64,000 bases of DNA from JAAZBW01 sp035647855 (GTDB lineage: Bacteria; Actinomycetota; Actinomycetes; Actinomycetales; Actinomycetaceae): positions 9,643 to 73,642 of the forward strand of contig DASRMP010000007.1 in assembly GCA_035647855.1 (NCBI GenBank), read 5' to 3'. Positions 52,911-62,350 of the stretch are shown piece after piece. How positions within the stretch are numbered: position 1 is the stretch's first letter; every line of letters begins with the position of its first letter. Under the pieces are notes generated by a model, which was given only the letters and a program-made list of their open reading frames with translations, was not told where the DNA came from and searched no databases. The translations under genes and the position numbers were made by a program.

Positions 52911-53875
52911 GCCTCGAGCCTCCGCAGTCGAGAGATTTCGTACAGGCCGATCCCGGTAGCGACCGCCGCGTTCAGCGACTCCACCCTCCGCGAAATCGGG
53001 ATCGATGCAATTACATCGCATGTTGCGCGGACAAGGCGGGACAACCCCGCACCTTCCGCGCCAGTAACTATCACGAGCGGGCTGTCAGCGAGTTCCAGCC
53101 GCTCCATATCCACGTCTCCGCCGCCATCGAGTCCGACGGCGAAGAAACCGTCCGCCTTCAGTTCTTCCAGGGTGCGAACCAGGTTCGTCACGCGTGCGAC
53201 AGGGACCCGTGCGACCGCGCCCGCCGACACCTTCCACACCGAAGCGGTCACGCCGGCGGCGCGGCGGGTGGGAATCACGACGCCGTCCGCGCCGAACGCA
53301 CCCGCCGAACGGATGACCGCGCCGAGGTTGTGGGGGTCCGTAACCCCGTCAAGAGCGACGAGAAGCGGGATGGCCGTGCGGTTCCGTGCATCGTCGACCA
53401 CGTCGTGCACGTCCGCGTACTCGAACGGCGGCACAGCGAGCGCGATGCCCTGGTGATTCTGGCCATCCGAGATGGCATCCAGATCGGCACGCTGAACCTC
53501 GAGCATCTCCGTGCCTGCAGCCGTGGCGGCCTGCAGGACCTCCGAAACACGTTCGTCCGTGGTCATGCCGGAGGCAACGTAGACGGCGTGCATCGGCATG
53601 CCGGCGGCCGCAACCTCGGCGACCGGGTTGCGGCCCACCACGAACTCGGTGCCCTCGGGGAGTTGCCGCACCCAGGAAGGGATCTTGCGCTTCGGGCGAG
53701 CTGCCTCCCGCCGTTCGGTAGCGACCTTCCGCGCGTGCGCAGGATGGTACTCGCGGTCCTCGGCCTTGGGAGTCGGCCCTCTGCCCTCAAGGCCGCGCCG
53801 CCGTTTCACACCGGAGCCGCCCTTTCCCGTCTGGGCCTTCTTGGCCCCGCCGCCGCGTTGCGGGTTGCCGGCCAT
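52907..53875 (-). CDS. rlmB: TrmH-family 23S rRNA 2'-O-methyltransferase (RlmB-like)
   Basis: A 322-residue SpoU-class methyltransferase that acts on 23S rRNA. A basic N-terminal tail (about 1-65; GVKRRRGLEGR, RREAARPKRK) precedes the substrate-binding domain (EFVVGRNPVAEV) and the trefoil-knot domain. Motif 1 is VALDGVTDPHNLGAVIRSA, motif 2 IVTGAEGAGLS, motif 3 IPISRRVESLNAAVATGIGLYE. ATG 53875 follows the cysS stop by 1 nt. Confidence 0.94.
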   Translation of the reverse strand: MAGNPQRGGGAKKAQTGKGGSGVKRRRGLEGRGPTPKAEDREYHPAHARKVATERREAARPKRKIPSWVRQLPEGTEFVVGRNPVAEVAAAGMPMHAVYVASGMTTDERVSEVLQAATAAGTEMLEVQRADLDAISDGQNHQGIALAVPPFEYADVHDVVDDARNRTAIPLLVALDGVTDPHNLGAVIRSAGAFGADGVVIPTRRAAGVTASVWKVSAGAVARVPVARVTNLVRTLEELKADGFFAVGLDGGGDVDMERLELADSPLVIVTGAEGAGLSRLVRATCDVIASIPISRRVESLNAAVATGIGLYEISRLRRLEA

Positions 53876-53876
53876 G

Positions 53877-55289
53877 TCAGCCGCCCTTCGTGGTCTCGAG
53901 GCGCCACGTGGCACCGTCCGGCCGGTCCTCCACGACGACGCCGAGCGCCGCCAACGAGTCCCTGATCTGATCTGCGCGCGCCCACTCCTTCTCCGCCCGC
54001 GCACAGACCCGATCCTGGAGAAGGAGGTCCACGAGCCCCTCGAGTGCCCTGTCCTTCGCGCTGTCCTCGGTTCCGCCCTTCCAGAGCGGGTCCAGCGGAT
54101 CAAGGCCGAGCACGGCGAGCATGGCGCGGACCGCAGCGAGGCTATTGGACACTGTTGCATCGTCACCGGCGGCGAGCGCCGTGTTGCCGCGCCTCACGTG
54201 CTCGTGCACGACGGCGAGCGCCTGAGGAGTGCCGAGATCATCGTCCATGGCGGCAACGAATTCGTCCGGCAGTTCCGCGCCGGCGATCTCGATCGCGCCG
54301 ACCCGTTCAGTCGCACGCTCCACGAAGCCGGCAAAGCGCTCCCAGTTGGCGGTTGCCTCCGCCGTCGTCGTCGGGGTGAACTCGACCGTGGAACGGTAGT
54401 GCGCGCAGACGAGGGCGAGGCGGACCACGGGAGCCGGAGTCTCGTCGAGTACCACCTCTGCGGACAGTGAGTTGCCGAGCGACTTGCTCATCTTCTCCCC
54501 GCCCTGGGTGACCCACGCCGAGTGGAGCCAGTAGCGGGCGAATCCGTAGCCGGCCGCCCGTGACTGTGCCTGCTCGTTCTCGTGGTGCGGGAAGCGCAAA
54601 TCGATGCCGCCGCCGTGGATGTCGAACTCCTCGCCGAGGTAGCGATGCGCCATCGCCGAGCACTCGAGGTGCCAGCCGAGACGTGCGCGGCCCCACGGGG
54701 TCTCCCAGGAGGCGCTCGCCGGCTCGCCCGGCTTCGGCGCCTTGAAGAGCGCGAAGTCGCGGTTGTCACGTTTGTCCGTGGCTGCGGCCTCACCCTGGTC
54801 GATCTCGCCCCGTTGGTTCGTGAGCGCGCCATACTCGGGGAACGAATCGACCGCGAAGTACACGTTGCCCGGATCGCCCACGTAGGCGTGACCCCGTTCC
54901 ACGAGGAGTTGGGTGAGAGCGATCATCTCGGGTACGTGCCCCGTGGCGCGTGGCTCGTACGTGGGCCGACTTATTCCGAGTGCATCGGCAGCCGCGGTGA
55001 ACTCCTGCTCGTAGCGGTACGCGTGCGCCCACCAAGGAACGCCTGATTCGGCCGACTTGGCGAGGATCTTGTCATCGATGTCCGTGACGTTCCGGATGTA
55101 GGTGACGTCCAGCCCGCTCGCCTCCAGCCAGCGGCGGAGAACATCGAACGCGAGGAAGGTGCGCAAGTGCCCGACATGGGGCGCGCTCTGCACGGTCGCG
55201 CCGCAGACGTAGATGCCCGCCCGCCCGGGCTCACGGGGCTCGAATGGGCGAATCGACCGAGTGGCCGAGTCGTAGAGATGCAGCGCCAT
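53877..55289 (-). CDS. cysS: Cysteinyl-tRNA synthetase
   Basis: A 470-residue class I synthetase that charges tRNA-Cys. The HIGH-like motif is HVGH in YVCGATVQSAPHVGHLRTF. Zinc ligands include that Cys, the Cys of WHLECSAM and HHENE. The KMSKS motif is KMSKSLGNS. The length and DALR/anticodon region are normal. It heads a tight run cysS-rlmB-unknown gene, a grouping usual in actinobacteria, where ispF is normally just upstream; here nadE and a permease intervene. Confidence 0.97.
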   Translation of the reverse strand: MALHLYDSATRSIRPFEPREPGRAGIYVCGATVQSAPHVGHLRTFLAFDVLRRWLEASGLDVTYIRNVTDIDDKILAKSAESGVPWWAHAYRYEQEFTAAADALGISRPTYEPRATGHVPEMIALTQLLVERGHAYVGDPGNVYFAVDSFPEYGALTNQRGEIDQGEAAATDKRDNRDFALFKAPKPGEPASASWETPWGRARLGWHLECSAMAHRYLGEEFDIHGGGIDLRFPHHENEQAQSRAAGYGFARYWLHSAWVTQGGEKMSKSLGNSLSAEVVLDETPAPVVRLALVCAHYRSTVEFTPTTTAEATANWERFAGFVERATERVGAIEIAGAELPDEFVAAMDDDLGTPQALAVVHEHVRRGNTALAAGDDATVSNSLAAVRAMLAVLGLDPLDPLWKGGTEDSAKDRALEGLVDLLLQDRVCARAEKEWARADQIRDSLAALGVVVEDRPDGATWRLETTKGG

Positions 55290-55308
55290 GGGTCAAGGCT
55301 ATCGTTCG

Positions 55309-56157
55309 CTACCGCGAAACGCGCCGGGCCTCCCAAGTCTGAGGAGAAAGCGGCATCTCCCGTTTGTGTGCCGTGAAGTGGTACCAGCGAAGAATGGTCT
55401 CCTCTGCCTCCGACGGGATGGGTTCGCCCTCGAGAAAGCCGTCGATGTGGGCGTAGGAGACTCCCAGGGAAGCCTCGTCGGACTCGAGCGGCCTGTCGGA
55501 CTCGAGGTCCGCGGTCGGAACCTTCTGGATGAGCGACTCCGGGGCTTCCAAATACTGGCCAATCTCCTTCACGCGGCGCTTCGGGAGACCTCCGAGGGGG
55601 ACGACGTCGGCCGCGCCGTCGCCGAACTTCGTGTAGAAACCGACGAGACCCTCCGCGGCCTGGTCCGTGCCGACCACCAGGAGCCGGCGCGCGCCCGCGA
55701 CCGCGAACTGGGCGACCATGCGCTGCCGGGCCTTGACATTCCCCTTGGTGAAGTCCGTGTACCGCTCCGGTTCGGGAGCGGCACCGGAGGCCAGGAGCGC
55801 GTCCCATATCGCGTCAGTCGCGGGCCCGACGTTCACCGTGGCAACCTCGTCCGCTCCAATGAATTCGAGAGCGTCCCGGGCGTCGTCCTCGTCGCGCTGC
55901 ACGTGGTACGGCAGCCGCATCGCCACGAACGTGGCCTCTCCGCCTGCGGCACGAACCCTCTCGCACGCCAATTGCGCGAGACGTCCCGCGACCGTGGAGT
56001 CGACTCCTCCCGAGATGCCGAGGACATAGCCGCGCAGGCCGGTCTCCTGGAGGTAACCGGAGAGGAAGGCGATTCGGCGCTCGGTCTCGGATGCGGCGTC
56101 GAAATCGCGGACGACTTGAAGTTCGGTGCGAATGCGGTCATGCAGGGAACCGGCCAT
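55309..56157 (-). CDS. nadE: Ammonia-dependent NAD+ synthetase
   Basis: A 282-residue enzyme converting deamido-NAD to NAD with ATP and ammonia. The PP-loop SGGVDSTV is near residue 50. FTKGNVKARQRMVAQF and GTDQAAEGLVGFYTKFGDGAADV complete the family. There is no N-terminal glutaminase domain, so it needs free ammonia. ATG 56157 (MAGSLHDRIRTEL) starts at the expected N-terminus. It lies 19 nt upstream of cysS on the same strand. Confidence 0.96.
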   Translation of the reverse strand: MAGSLHDRIRTELQVVRDFDAASETERRIAFLSGYLQETGLRGYVLGISGGVDSTVAGRLAQLACERVRAAGGEATFVAMRLPYHVQRDEDDARDALEFIGADEVATVNVGPATDAIWDALLASGAAPEPERYTDFTKGNVKARQRMVAQFAVAGARRLLVVGTDQAAEGLVGFYTKFGDGAADVVPLGGLPKRRVKEIGQYLEAPESLIQKVPTADLESDRPLESDEASLGVSYAHIDGFLEGEPIPSEAEETILRWYHFTAHKREMPLSPQTWEARRVSR

Positions 56158-56294
56158 GGCTCCGATGCTACGTGAACAGCCCCGGATCACGCGGGCGGGC
56201 ACTGGCGCGGATCGCGGAGCGCTCGTGCCGGCGGAGCGCTCGTCTTCGCACCGTTCTTCATGACTTGTTCACCGATCCCCCCTACGCTCAGCAA

Positions 56295-57611
56295 GTGACT
56301 TCCGATCGAATTCCCGAGCCTGTCTCGCGCAAGAAGGTCATCTCCTGGGCCCTGTGGGACTGGGGCACACAGCCCTTCTCCACCGTCATCACCACGTTCG
56401 TGTTCGCCGTGTACATCACGGGCACGGCGTTCGGCCCCGAGAACGCGGTCACTCAGGCGCACGGCTTCGTCACAGGCCTCGCCGGGGTGATCGTGGCACT
56501 GGTGGCGCCGGTCCTCGGCCAGAACTCGGACCGTTCCGGGCGCACGGTGCGGAACCTGCGAAACCTGACGTGGGGGGTCGCGCTGGCGTCCGGCGCGCTG
56601 TTCTTCGTCCGGCCCGAACCGTCCTATCTGTGGGTTGGTCTCGGGATTCTCGGGATCGGCACGATCATCTCGGAGATCGCGAGCGTCAACAACAACGCCA
56701 TACTCGATGACATCTCGACGGCGCAGAACGTGGGCCGAATCTCCGGATTCGGCTGGGGCATGGGCTACCTCGGCGGCATCATCGTGCTACTGCTCTGTGC
56801 CTTCCTCTTCATCCTCCCGGCCGGCGACTACTGGGCGAACGACGGCATTGGCACGCGTGTCTCGATGCTGCTCTGCATGGTGTGGACGTTTGTCTTCACG
56901 ATCCCGACATTCGTCAATCTGAAGGACAAGCCGCTCAGCGGGCCGCCGCCCAAGATGGGCGTGGTGGACTCCTACAAGGAACTCGGCCGCACGATCATGC
57001 GCATCTGGCGCACGGACCGCCACACCATCTACTTTCTGGGCGCCTCCGCCCTGTTCCGCGACGGACTCGCCGGTGTCTTCGCATTCGGCGCCGTGATCGC
57101 TGCGGTGACCTTCGGCTTCACCACCTCTGAGGTGCTCATGTTCGGCGCGGCCGCCAACATCCTTGCGGGCATCTCCACCATCGCGTTCGGCCGCCTCGAC
57201 GACCTGCTCGGCCCGAAGAAGGTCATCCTCATCTCACTCGGTTCGCTGTGCGTTCTCGGCATGGGAGTCTTCTTCGCCCACGACGCCGGCAAGGTTCCCT
57301 TCTGGATCATGGGCATGCTCATGACCATGTTCGTCGGCCCGGCGCAGTCCGCCTCCCGGTCCTTCCTCGCGCGCCTCGTGCCCGAGGGCAAGGCGGGCGA
57401 GGTGTTCGGACTCTACGCCACAAGCGGCCGCGTGATCTCGTTCCTCTCGCCGTTCATGTACACGCTCTTCATCGGGATCGGCGCGTGGGTCACGGGGGCC
57501 GAGGGCACGCAGTACTGGGGCATCGTCGGCATCGTGATCGTCATCTTGGCCGGCTTCCTCGTGATGCTGCCCGTCAAGGAGCACCACCGGCACGGCAGGA
57601 TCGGCGAGTAG
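56295..57611 (+). CDS. UMF1-family MFS permease
   Basis: A 438-residue twelve-TM transporter of the UMF1/Atg22-like group. It begins with the characteristic KKVISWALWDWGTQPFSTVI. It has GFGWGMGYLGGIIVLLL and a cytoplasmic loop near residue 215 (LKDKPLSGPPPKMG). GTG 56295 gives the family start; the longer frame to 56091 overlaps the nadE promoter region. The substrate is unknown. It converges with ispF, stops 1 nt apart. Confidence 0.9.
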   Translation: MTSDRIPEPVSRKKVISWALWDWGTQPFSTVITTFVFAVYITGTAFGPENAVTQAHGFVTGLAGVIVALVAPVLGQNSDRSGRTVRNLRNLTWGVALASGALFFVRPEPSYLWVGLGILGIGTIISEIASVNNNAILDDISTAQNVGRISGFGWGMGYLGGIIVLLLCAFLFILPAGDYWANDGIGTRVSMLLCMVWTFVFTIPTFVNLKDKPLSGPPPKMGVVDSYKELGRTIMRIWRTDRHTIYFLGASALFRDGLAGVFAFGAVIAAVTFGFTTSEVLMFGAAANILAGISTIAFGRLDDLLGPKKVILISLGSLCVLGMGVFFAHDAGKVPFWIMGMLMTMFVGPAQSASRSFLARLVPEGKAGEVFGLYATSGRVISFLSPFMYTLFIGIGAWVTGAEGTQYWGIVGIVIVILAGFLVMLPVKEHHRHGRIGE

Positions 57612-57612
57612 G

Positions 57613-58095
57613 TCAGGCCTTCCACACCACAGCGGTCGCGACGGCGGCGAGCCCCTCGCCGCGCCCCATGAAACCGAGACCGTCGGTGGTCGTCGCCGAC
57701 AGCGAGACGGGCGCACCGATCGCCTCCGAGAGGATCCGCTCCGCCTCGGCCCGCCGGTCCCCCATGTGCGGGCGCGGCCCGATCAGCTGAATTGCGACAT
57801 TTCCGATTTCGAGATCGGCCTCCTCGCGTATGACCCGCGCCGCCTCGCGCAGGAACTGGACGCCGGACGCCCCCGCCCACTCCGGACGGGACGTACCGAA
57901 CAACTCACCAATGTCGCCCAGTCCGGCAGCGGAGAGCAGCGCATCCACGGCCGCGTGAGCTGCGACGTCACCGTCCGAGTGCCCGACCAGTCCACGCTCG
58001 CCGGGCCACTCCAGACCGGCGACCCACAGTGGCCGCTCCCCGTGGCTCGAGAAGGCGTGCGTGTCGGTACCGATCCCCACTCGAGGTGCAGTCAT
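57613..58095 (-). CDS. ispF: 2-C-methyl-D-erythritol 2,4-cyclodiphosphate synthase
   Basis: A 160-residue enzyme of the MEP isoprenoid pathway. Zinc ligands Asp and His lie in GIGTDTHAF, and a further ligand in LVGHSDGDVAAHAAVDALL. Phosphate contacts are in ATTTDGLGFMGRGEG. Full length. No ispD fusion or neighbour is present. It lies divergent from topA with 115 nt between starts. Confidence 0.96.
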   Translation of the reverse strand: MTAPRVGIGTDTHAFSSHGERPLWVAGLEWPGERGLVGHSDGDVAAHAAVDALLSAAGLGDIGELFGTSRPEWAGASGVQFLREAARVIREEADLEIGNVAIQLIGPRPHMGDRRAEAERILSEAIGAPVSLSATTTDGLGFMGRGEGLAAVATAVVWKA

Positions 58096-58210
58096 GGTGC
58101 CAGCGTACGCTCACCGCGATACTCCACAGGAGCAACTGGCGCCGGACCGCGCTCCCCGGATTGGGTCTATGCTGTCCGGGATTCCCCCCACTACTACGGA
58201 TAGCAGGAAC

Positions 58211-61003
58211 GTGGCACGCAAACTGGTCATCGTCGAGTCCCCCGCCAAGGCGCGTTCGCTCGCGGGCTTCCTCGGCCCGGAGTACACGGTCGAGGCATCG
58301 ATCGGTCACATCCGCGACCTGCCGCAGCCGTCCGATCTGCCCGCCGAGATGAAGAAGGGCCCGTACGGGAAGTTCGCCGTCGACGTCGAGGGCGATTTCG
58401 ATCCGTACTACGTCGTCTACCCGGACAAGAAGAGGCGCGTCACCGAACTGAGGAAACTCCTCAAGGACGCCGACGAACTCTACCTCGCCACAGATGAGGA
58501 CCGCGAGGGCGAAGCGATCGCATGGCACCTGCTAGAGGTGCTCAAGCCCAAGGTCCCTGTCAAGCGCATGGTCTTCCACGAGATCACCAAGGAGGCCATC
58601 GACGAGGCGGTCAGGAACCCGCGCGAGTTGGACACCGCGCTCGTCGACGCCCAGGAGACCCGCCGAATCCTCGACCGTCTCGTGGGCTACGAGATCTCCC
58701 CCCTGCTGTGGCGCAAGATCAAGCCGGGCCTCTCCGCCGGGCGAGTCCAGTCGGTGGCAACCCGCATGGTCGTCGAGCGCGAGCGGGAGCGCATCGCCTT
58801 CCGTTCCGCCAACTACTGGGATGTGACGGCCACGTTCGAGAAGGCGCGCGAGTCCTTCGACGCACGTCTCGCCACCGTCGACGGCGCGCGTGTGGCCACG
58901 GGTCGTGACTTCGGCGACGACGGCATACTGACCTCCCAGGCGCTCGCCCTTGACGAGGCGACGGCGACGGCGCTCGCCAAGTCGGTCCTGACCGGCACTG
59001 TCAGTTCACTCGAGACCAAGCCCTACACTCGCCGTCCAGCGGCGCCATTCACCACCTCGACGCTCCAGCAGGAGGCCTCGCGCAAGCTGAGGATGAGCGT
59101 GGCCGAGACGATGCGAGTCGCTCAGGCGCTGTACGAGAACGGCTACATCACATACATGCGAACCGACTCCACCGCGCTCTCCTCGCAGGCGCTCGAAGCG
59201 GCCCGGGGCCAGGCGGCGGAGCTGTTCGGCGCAGAATCCGTGCCCGGTAGGCCCCGTTTGTACGGCAAGGTGTCCAAGGGCGCCCAGGAAGCGCACGAGG
59301 CCATCCGGCCGGCAGGTGAGAGATTCCGACGGCCGTCCGAGGCCGGATTGCACGGCGCGCAGGCCAAGCTGTACGACCTGATCTGGAAACGCACGATCGC
59401 CTCGCAGATGACTGACGCCACCGGTCACACCGCGACCGTGCGGCTCGCTTCCGAGGTGGTGCTTGCGGAGTCCGACGGCGCCACGCTTCTCGGCCCGGGC
59501 GTCCATGAACTGCTGTTCACCGCCTCCGGGACCGTGATCACGCACCGCGGCTTCCTCGCCGCCTATGAGGAGGGCCGCGACGCCACCCAACACCAGGAGA
59601 ACGGCCGCCCCCGCGAGGGTGCCGGCGCGAAGGAGACACGGCTGCCCCCGATGGAGACCGGTGATGTCCTCGACGCCACCAACGTCACCGCCGCCGGCCA
59701 CGACACGGCCCCGCCACCCCGGTACACCGAGGCGAGCCTTGTCAAGGCGATGGAGGAGCGCGGCATCGGCCGGCCCTCCACCTATGCCGCCACGATCGCC
59801 ACCATCATGGACCGCGGCTACGTCTCGAAGAGGGGGCAGGCGCTCGTTCCCAGTTGGCTGGCATTCTCCGTCACGCGCCTGCTGGAGCAGAACCTCGCGC
59901 GATTCGTCGACTACGACTTCACCGCCGGGATGGAGCAGCAACTCGATGACATCGCCCGTGGCGACCTGGACCGTGTCCAGTGGCTGCGCGAGTTCTACCA
60001 CGGCGAGTCCGATTCGCTCGGTCTTCGCGGACAGGTCGAGGGACTTGGCGATATCGACGCCCGCGCGGTCAACTCGCAGGACCTCGGCGAGGGCATCACG
60101 CTCCGGGTCGGCCGGTATGGCCCCTATCTCGAAACGCCGGGTGAGAACGGCGATCCACGCCGCGCGTCAATTCCCGACGACGTCGCTCCGGACGAACTGA
60201 CCCTGGAGAAGGCCCGCGAGCTCATGGAGAGCCGGGTGGACGAGGCTCGCGAGCTCGGGACGGACCCGGAGACCGGCCGGACGATTGCCGTGCGGAACGG
60301 CCGCTTCGGCCCCTACGTGACGGAGGTTCTGCCGGAGGACGCACCGAAGAAGGCCAAGCCGCGGACGGCGTCCCTGTTCAAGGACATGCAACTCGAGACC
60401 GTCGAACTCGAGGACGCGCTCAAGCTGCTGTCGCTCCCCCGGATCGTCGGGACGGACGCCGAAGGCACTGAGATCACGGCGCAGAACGGCCGTTACGGTC
60501 CCTACCTGAAGAAAGGCACCGACTCACGCTCGCTGACCACCGAGGAGCAGATCTTCACCGTGACGCTGGAGGAGGCGGAGGAACTCTTCGCCCAGCCCAA
60601 ACAGCGGCGCGGGGCTGGCGGACGGGCGGCGTCGTCGGCGCGTGTGCTCGGCGAAGACCCGGCCACGGGCGCCAAGGTGACCGTGCGGGAGGGCCGGTGG
60701 GGTCCCTACGTGACGGACGGGACCACCAATGCGACGCTTCGCACCGGCGACGAACCCGCCACGATCACTCCGGAACGGGCATTCGATCTGCTCGCGGAGA
60801 AGCGCGCGAAGGGGCCCACCCCCAAGCGAGGCTCGCGGGGCGGAACCGGAACCACGGCGAAGAAGCCGGCAAGCACCCGTACGGCCGCGAAAAAGCCTGC
60901 GGCCAAGAAGCCTGCAGCTGAGAAGCCGGCAGCAGAGAAGCCGGCAGCAGAGAAGCCGGCAGCAGAGGAGCCGGCAGCAGAGAAGCCGGCAGCAGAGGAT
61001 TAG
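58211..61003 (+). CDS. topA: DNA topoisomerase I
   Basis: A 930-residue type IA topoisomerase that relaxes negative supercoils. The Toprim domain begins KLVIVESPAKARSL and has the DEDREGEAIAWHL metal motif. The catalytic Tyr lies in GYITYMRTDST (about residue 315). Four C-terminal repeats with GR(Y/F)GPY(L/V) lack the E. coli zinc fingers, as in other actinobacteria. The last 50 residues are a Lys/Pro/Ala tail with KPAAE repeats. GTG 58211 is chosen because it begins directly at the Toprim fold. Confidence 0.97.
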   Translation: MARKLVIVESPAKARSLAGFLGPEYTVEASIGHIRDLPQPSDLPAEMKKGPYGKFAVDVEGDFDPYYVVYPDKKRRVTELRKLLKDADELYLATDEDREGEAIAWHLLEVLKPKVPVKRMVFHEITKEAIDEAVRNPRELDTALVDAQETRRILDRLVGYEISPLLWRKIKPGLSAGRVQSVATRMVVERERERIAFRSANYWDVTATFEKARESFDARLATVDGARVATGRDFGDDGILTSQALALDEATATALAKSVLTGTVSSLETKPYTRRPAAPFTTSTLQQEASRKLRMSVAETMRVAQALYENGYITYMRTDSTALSSQALEAARGQAAELFGAESVPGRPRLYGKVSKGAQEAHEAIRPAGERFRRPSEAGLHGAQAKLYDLIWKRTIASQMTDATGHTATVRLASEVVLAESDGATLLGPGVHELLFTASGTVITHRGFLAAYEEGRDATQHQENGRPREGAGAKETRLPPMETGDVLDATNVTAAGHDTAPPPRYTEASLVKAMEERGIGRPSTYAATIATIMDRGYVSKRGQALVPSWLAFSVTRLLEQNLARFVDYDFTAGMEQQLDDIARGDLDRVQWLREFYHGESDSLGLRGQVEGLGDIDARAVNSQDLGEGITLRVGRYGPYLETPGENGDPRRASIPDDVAPDELTLEKARELMESRVDEARELGTDPETGRTIAVRNGRFGPYVTEVLPEDAPKKAKPRTASLFKDMQLETVELEDALKLLSLPRIVGTDAEGTEITAQNGRYGPYLKKGTDSRSLTTEEQIFTVTLEEAEELFAQPKQRRGAGGRAASSARVLGEDPATGAKVTVREGRWGPYVTDGTTNATLRTGDEPATITPERAFDLLAEKRAKGPTPKRGSRGGTGTTAKKPASTRTAAKKPAAKKPAAEKPAAEKPAAEKPAAEEPAAEKPAAED
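60890..61000 (+). repeat. In-frame tail repeat of topA
   Basis: A repeated 15-bp unit GAGAAGCCGGCAGCA (EKPAA), near-perfect five to six times, follows KKPA units. It encodes the basic then mixed-charge tail. Copy number is likely to vary between strains. Confidence 0.8.
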
Positions 61004-61009
61004 CCTCCC

Positions 61010-61031
61010 AGGGGCCAGAAACCAGGCCTCT
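61010..61031 (+). terminator. Weak hairpin after topA
   Basis: AGGGGCC (61010-61016) pairs with GGCCTCT (61025-61031), with one G-T pair, starting 7 nt after the stop. It has no T-run. Confidence 0.35.
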
Positions 61032-61104
61032 GACGCGGAACAACTTTGCAAGCCACGCTCCCGAGGCCCGTGCACCCCGATCGTGCCGATGCGATGATCG
61101 GGGG

Positions 61105-61440
61105 GTGACCGTCGCCGCTTCTCTCTCCATCACCGCCCACCCGGAGGGCGTGCTCGCGCGAATGAAGGTGCTGTGGGCGCGGCCTGTGGTCGATGTGAGC
61201 GGCGTGAAGCACGCCTTCAGGTGGCTCACCACCCATAGATTCGTCATGCAGCCGGGACGGCAGACGATCACCGTCTATTTCGAGCGCAAGGATTCGATGG
61301 GCGGCCACGCCACTACCCAGCTCGACGTGGGTCCGGGCGAGACGGTCTTCGTCATCGCCACACTCAGGGGCCGGGACGCCTTCGAACTCGAGGTCAGGCG
61401 CGACCCGCCCGACCCGCTCCTGACCAATCGCGCGATCTGA
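61105..61440 (+). CDS. Small hypothetical protein
   Basis: I do not recognise this 111-residue protein. It begins at GTG 61105, 101 nt after topA, with a GGGGG stretch just upstream. It is mostly beta-rich with a conserved-looking core (HRFVMQPGRQTITVYFERKD, LDVGPGETVFVIATLRG). That resembles a small all-beta sandwich, perhaps a carrier-like or regulatory domain. No membrane segments or Cys pairs. Strand, codon usage and position between topA and tmk support a real gene. Confidence 0.72.
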   Translation: MTVAASLSITAHPEGVLARMKVLWARPVVDVSGVKHAFRWLTTHRFVMQPGRQTITVYFERKDSMGGHATTQLDVGPGETVFVIATLRGRDAFELEVRRDPPDPLLTNRAI

Positions 61441-61576
61441 CGCGAGGATCCACGAGGCGCCGCCGTCTGACGCGACGCCGCCGCTGGGAGACCTCTGCCG
61501 GGCTCTCGCACTGAACTGCTCACAACCTTGGGACGGAGGGACATTGCTGTCTGCCGCCGCGGGTAACGTGGTGGGC

Positions 61577-62350
61577 GTGACAGAACTCCCCGGCACCGAA
61601 CCAGTTCCCGGCCTGCCGGCGCCCTCCGGACTCCCCTGCATACCGAGCGGGCGGCGCCACGCCGGAGTGTTCATCGCCCTCGAAGGCGGGGACGGCACTG
61701 GGAAGTCCACTCAAGTCGCGCTGCTGGCCGAGTGGCTGACCGCGCACGGGATCGAGACCGTCCTGACTCGGGAGCCCGGCGGCACGGAACTCGGAGTGCT
61801 GCTCCGCGAGGCGCTCCTGCACGGCGGCGAGATCGATCCGCGAACCGAGGCGTTGCTCTTTGCCACGGATCGCGCCCACCACGTGGCGAGCCTCGTGAGG
61901 CCGGCGCTGGAGCAGGGCGCCGTCGTCGTGACGGACCGCTATCTCGATTCGTCGATCGCGTACCAGGGTTCGGCCCGCCGGCTCGGCCGGGAGGAGGTAC
62001 GCCAACTGAGCCTTTGGGCGACATACGGCCTGCTCCCAGACCTCACCATTGTGCTGGACATGCCACCGGCCGCGGCGGCCGCGAGGTGGAAGGACGGGAC
62101 CCAGGACCGGCTCGAGCGAGAGGCCGTCGATTTCCACGAAAGGGTCCGCACGATGTTCCTAACACTCGCGGCCGAGGAACCGGGGCGCTACCAGATCGTA
62201 GACGCGAGTGACGAGCCAGAAGCCGTCCACGAGCGTGTGGTCGCGGGTGTCGCTGGCCTGCTGCGCGAGCGCGGATTGGCCGGCGAACGCAGCCCCCTGG
62301 GCGAACGCGGCACACTCGACGAGCCGGACCGCCCGGAGGTGAAGCCGTGA
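61577..62350 (+). CDS. tmk: Thymidylate kinase
   Basis: This kinase (257 residues from GTG 61577) phosphorylates dTMP to dTDP. The P-loop EGGDGTGKST, the DR(Y) motif in VVTDRYLDSSIAYQG and the LID region are typical. A Pro-rich N-terminus of about 25 residues precedes the domain, so the start could lie elsewhere in 61544-61660. The C-terminal 30 residues are a charged extension. It overlaps holB by 4 nt; the tmk-holB pair is widely conserved. Confidence 0.93.
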   Translation: MTELPGTEPVPGLPAPSGLPCIPSGRRHAGVFIALEGGDGTGKSTQVALLAEWLTAHGIETVLTREPGGTELGVLLREALLHGGEIDPRTEALLFATDRAHHVASLVRPALEQGAVVVTDRYLDSSIAYQGSARRLGREEVRQLSLWATYGLLPDLTIVLDMPPAAAAARWKDGTQDRLEREAVDFHERVRTMFLTLAAEEPGRYQIVDASDEPEAVHERVVAGVAGLLRERGLAGERSPLGERGTLDEPDRPEVKP

